Both the position numbers and the translations under genes were made by a program. A stretch of DNA of 64,000 bases, from positions 4,584,001-4,648,000 of the forward strand of contig CP097899.1 of the NCBI GenBank assembly GCA_023639215.1, read 5' to 3'. Shown one piece after another: positions 62,454 to 64,000 of the stretch. Position 1 is the stretch's first letter; each line of letters opens with the position of its first letter. Source of the stretch: Candidatus Pristimantibacillus lignocellulolyticus (lineage in GTDB: Bacteria; Bacillota; Bacilli; Paenibacillales; Paenibacillaceae). Under the pieces are notes generated by a model. It was not told the origin of the DNA and did no database searches. It saw only the letters and a program-made list of their open reading frames with translations.

Positions 62454-62940
62454 ATCCTTTAGTTACATAGCTTTCCATTGTTCTTTTCATTCTATCAAGA
62501 TCATCTTCCGTTAACTCACGAACAACTTTAGCTGGAGTTCCAAGTGATAATGTATAGGGCGGGATTTTTTTATTTTCCGTAATGACAGCACCTGCACCTA
62601 TTAAAGCATATTCACCAATTTCTGCACCGTTAAGTACAATAGCCCCCATGCCGATTAAACTTCCTCTCCCAATTAAACATCCGTGGATGATCGCTGCGTG
62701 CCCAACAGATACTTCATCTTCCAAAATAAGCGGTTGTCGTGCATTCACATGTCCAACAACACCGTCTTGTATATTACAGCGATCACCAATTTGAATTGGA
62801 GCTAAATCACCACGAAGTACAGCATTATACCAGATCGTGCTTTGTTGACCAATTGAAACATCTCCAATTACTTTCGCACCTTCAGCAATAAATACTTCTC
62901 CGCCAATCGTTGGCATAATACCTTTATACGGCAACAGCAT
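62434..62940 (-). CDS. gamma-carbonic anhydrase-like left-handed beta-helix protein
   Basis: 168 residues. Hexapeptide repeats run from about 10 to 140 (VFIAEGAKVIGDVSIG, WYNAVLRGDLAPIQIG). The three zinc-ligand His of gamma-CA are visible in GHVNA and VGHAAIIHG. The start is ATG 62940, with GGGGG 8 bp upstream; the longer frame to 62997 overlaps the previous gene and lacks an SD. Such proteins (YrdA/PaaY type) may be carbonic anhydrases or acyl-CoA thioesterases; which is not clear. Confidence 0.85.
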   Translation of the reverse strand: MLLPYKGIMPTIGGEVFIAEGAKVIGDVSIGQQSTIWYNAVLRGDLAPIQIGDRCNIQDGVVGHVNARQPLILEDEVSVGHAAIIHGCLIGRGSLIGMGAIVLNGAEIGEYALIGAGAVITENKKIPPYTLSLGTPAKVVRELTEDDLDRMKRTMESYVTKGYEYRNV

Positions 62941-62993
62941 ACCATCATCCCCCTCATAAATTAGAGAAATTCTAACAATGAGGTAGGCGATTG

Positions 62994-64000
62994 TCAATGT
63001 TTATTGTTACCCGTTTGCAAACTCTCAACCATTTTGTATCCGAAGACTGATCTCTTAATTACGATACCTTGCTCCGATTCACCAATTGCGATTAATCCAA
63101 AGTGCAGTAGCATTTTCACAATCCGTTTATGCAATATCGCTCCAGCCGAATCAAAATAATACGGCTTTATGTATGGTTCAAGTACAGCTTCAAAAGATTT
63201 TATTGTAGTCCAGTCTTTAGATAAACTACAAATCCAATAATAGAGCGAGTTAATATTGGGAATTGCTCCCTTATACAACTTTAGCCAATGTGAGATAATG
63301 GATTGCATCTCTTGATTACCTATACTGTCTTTTGCAATTTCTCCTGTTTTAGTTATGTCTACAGTATCACCATCGATACATAACCATCCTTTGGAGAAAC
63401 AATAATCGTACATGAATGCCATACGATCTGGATATTCACCAAATCCTTTACCGTATCCAAATTTCCAAGCACCTTTACCCGGCATCTCTTCTTGTATTGC
63501 AAATAGTTCATTCAACTGAATAACAAATCTTCTGTGCATCGTTCCATCAAGAGCAACATTCGGTTTATAAGTCGCTATATAATTGAGCATCACTTTCAGA
63601 TCAAGTAGTAACTGACCACCTTCTTCTCGATAGATCGATGGCTGCGTTCCGCGCTCAATTGCTACCGACAATACTTCGGCTAAAGTAATTTTGAATCGTT
63701 CCTTCAAATCTTGCGGAACATGGAACAAATATCGGTCATTGCCAGCGTATCCGTTGAACAACCAACCTTGCTGTTTGAATTTTGCAATAATTTCACGTGG
63801 TGTTAATTCAATAACTTGTTGCTTTGTTGCCTTTTTTGGTTTTACTTTCTTTTTCTTCTCTTCTGCGACTGAGGTATTCGTATTCTGCACTTCATTCAAA
63901 GCTGGAAACCTGCACTGTTGTACTCTTGCTAGTAAATCTTCCAAACTATAGGATTTCCTAGTTTCAAACAATAAGTAATTGACAAACCTCAATTCCTCTA
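62994..64000 (-). CDS. uncharacterised protein, 5' end beyond the window
   Basis: The visible C-terminal 332+ residues include a Lys-rich linker (about 45-60 from the TTG at 63992) and a folded region with two winged-helix-like segments (LTPREIIAKFKQQGWLFNGY and SIGNQEMQSIISHWLKLYKG). The frame stays open through to base 64000 (EELRFVNYLL), and the TTG at 63992 has no convincing SD, so the real start is probably outside. I recall helicase-associated-domain proteins at this spot in Paenibacillus, but no helicase motif is visible here. Function not assigned. Confidence 0.6.
   Translation of the reverse strand, partial: EELRFVNYLLFETRKSYSLEDLLARVQQCRFPALNEVQNTNTSVAEEKKKKVKPKKATKQQVIELTPREIIAKFKQQGWLFNGYAGNDRYLFHVPQDLKERFKITLAEVLSVAIERGTQPSIYREEGGQLLLDLKVMLNYIATYKPNVALDGTMHRRFVIQLNELFAIQEEMPGKGAWKFGYGKGFGEYPDRMAFMYDYCFSKGWLCIDGDTVDITKTGEIAKDSIGNQEMQSIISHWLKLYKGAIPNINSLYYWICSLSKDWTTIKSFEAVLEPYIKPYYFDSAGAILHKRIVKMLLHFGLIAIGESEQGIVIKRSVFGYKMVESLQTGNNKH

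Overview
The window reads as chromosome of an AT-rich, endospore-forming Firmicute close to Paenibacillus. Supporting signs are a gerK-type germination operon, an SLH-anchored GH18 enzyme, two YesM/YesN-type sensor/AraC regulator pairs beside sugar ABC transporters, sporulation gene ypjB, bacillithiol genes bshA/bshB1, and a qcr-ypj-dapB-mgsA-bsh-cca-birA-pan-dinG block in the order known from Bacillus subtilis. Nearly everything is on the minus strand; only a glycosyltransferase (20.1 kb) and ypjC (56.7 kb) are clearly on the plus strand. I see no tRNA, rRNA, CRISPR array, prophage or transposase gene.

Layout. 0-6 kb: germination operon gerKA-gerKB-gerKC (last gene cut by the left edge), a small lipoprotein and an SLH-GH18 protein. 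6-20 kb: a sugar locus. A six-gene catabolic operon (KDPG-type aldolase, KDG-type kinase, two Gfo/Idh/MocA oxidoreductases, two TIM-barrel isomerases) sits behind a cre site. Upstream of it lie a YesN/YesM pair, two ABC permeases, a solute-binding lipoprotein and a GH130 phosphorylase. The binding-protein and GH130 promoters share the same operator geometry, probably the target of the YesN-type regulator. 20-25.4 kb: a glycosyltransferase, a decayed gene, HelD and a mechanosensitive channel, plus an orphan plus-strand promoter. 25.5-35.4 kb: a second sugar locus with lacZ, two permeases, a binding protein and its own YesM/YesN pair. 35.5-42.8 kb: a dnaD-like gene, hbd-ackA, an FtsH-like protease with a membrane partner, ypmB and mtaD. 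42.8-64 kb: rex, dinG, a TPR gene, panBCD, birA, cca, bshA, bshB1, mgsA, dapB, ypjD, ypjC, ypjB, ypjA, qcrCBA, ypiF, an IDEAL-domain gene, a gamma-carbonic-anhydrase-like gene and a partial gene.

The most unusual content is non-coding. A family of about 170-bp palindromic elements (four full-length, two partial) occupies intergenic spaces at 36.2-36.6, 49.7-49.9, 54.1-54.3 and 62.0-62.2 kb. Two subfamilies keep the same pairing with different bases, and three of the copies abut or supply a stop codon. Between bshA and bshB1 there are also seven tandem units of about 85 bp, each with a central palindrome and related in sequence to the 5' half of these elements. Together they put about 0.9 kb between two bacillithiol genes.

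Many start codons here were chosen from the Shine-Dalgarno (SD) sequence, so several proteins are shorter than the longest open frame and several start with TTG or GTG.
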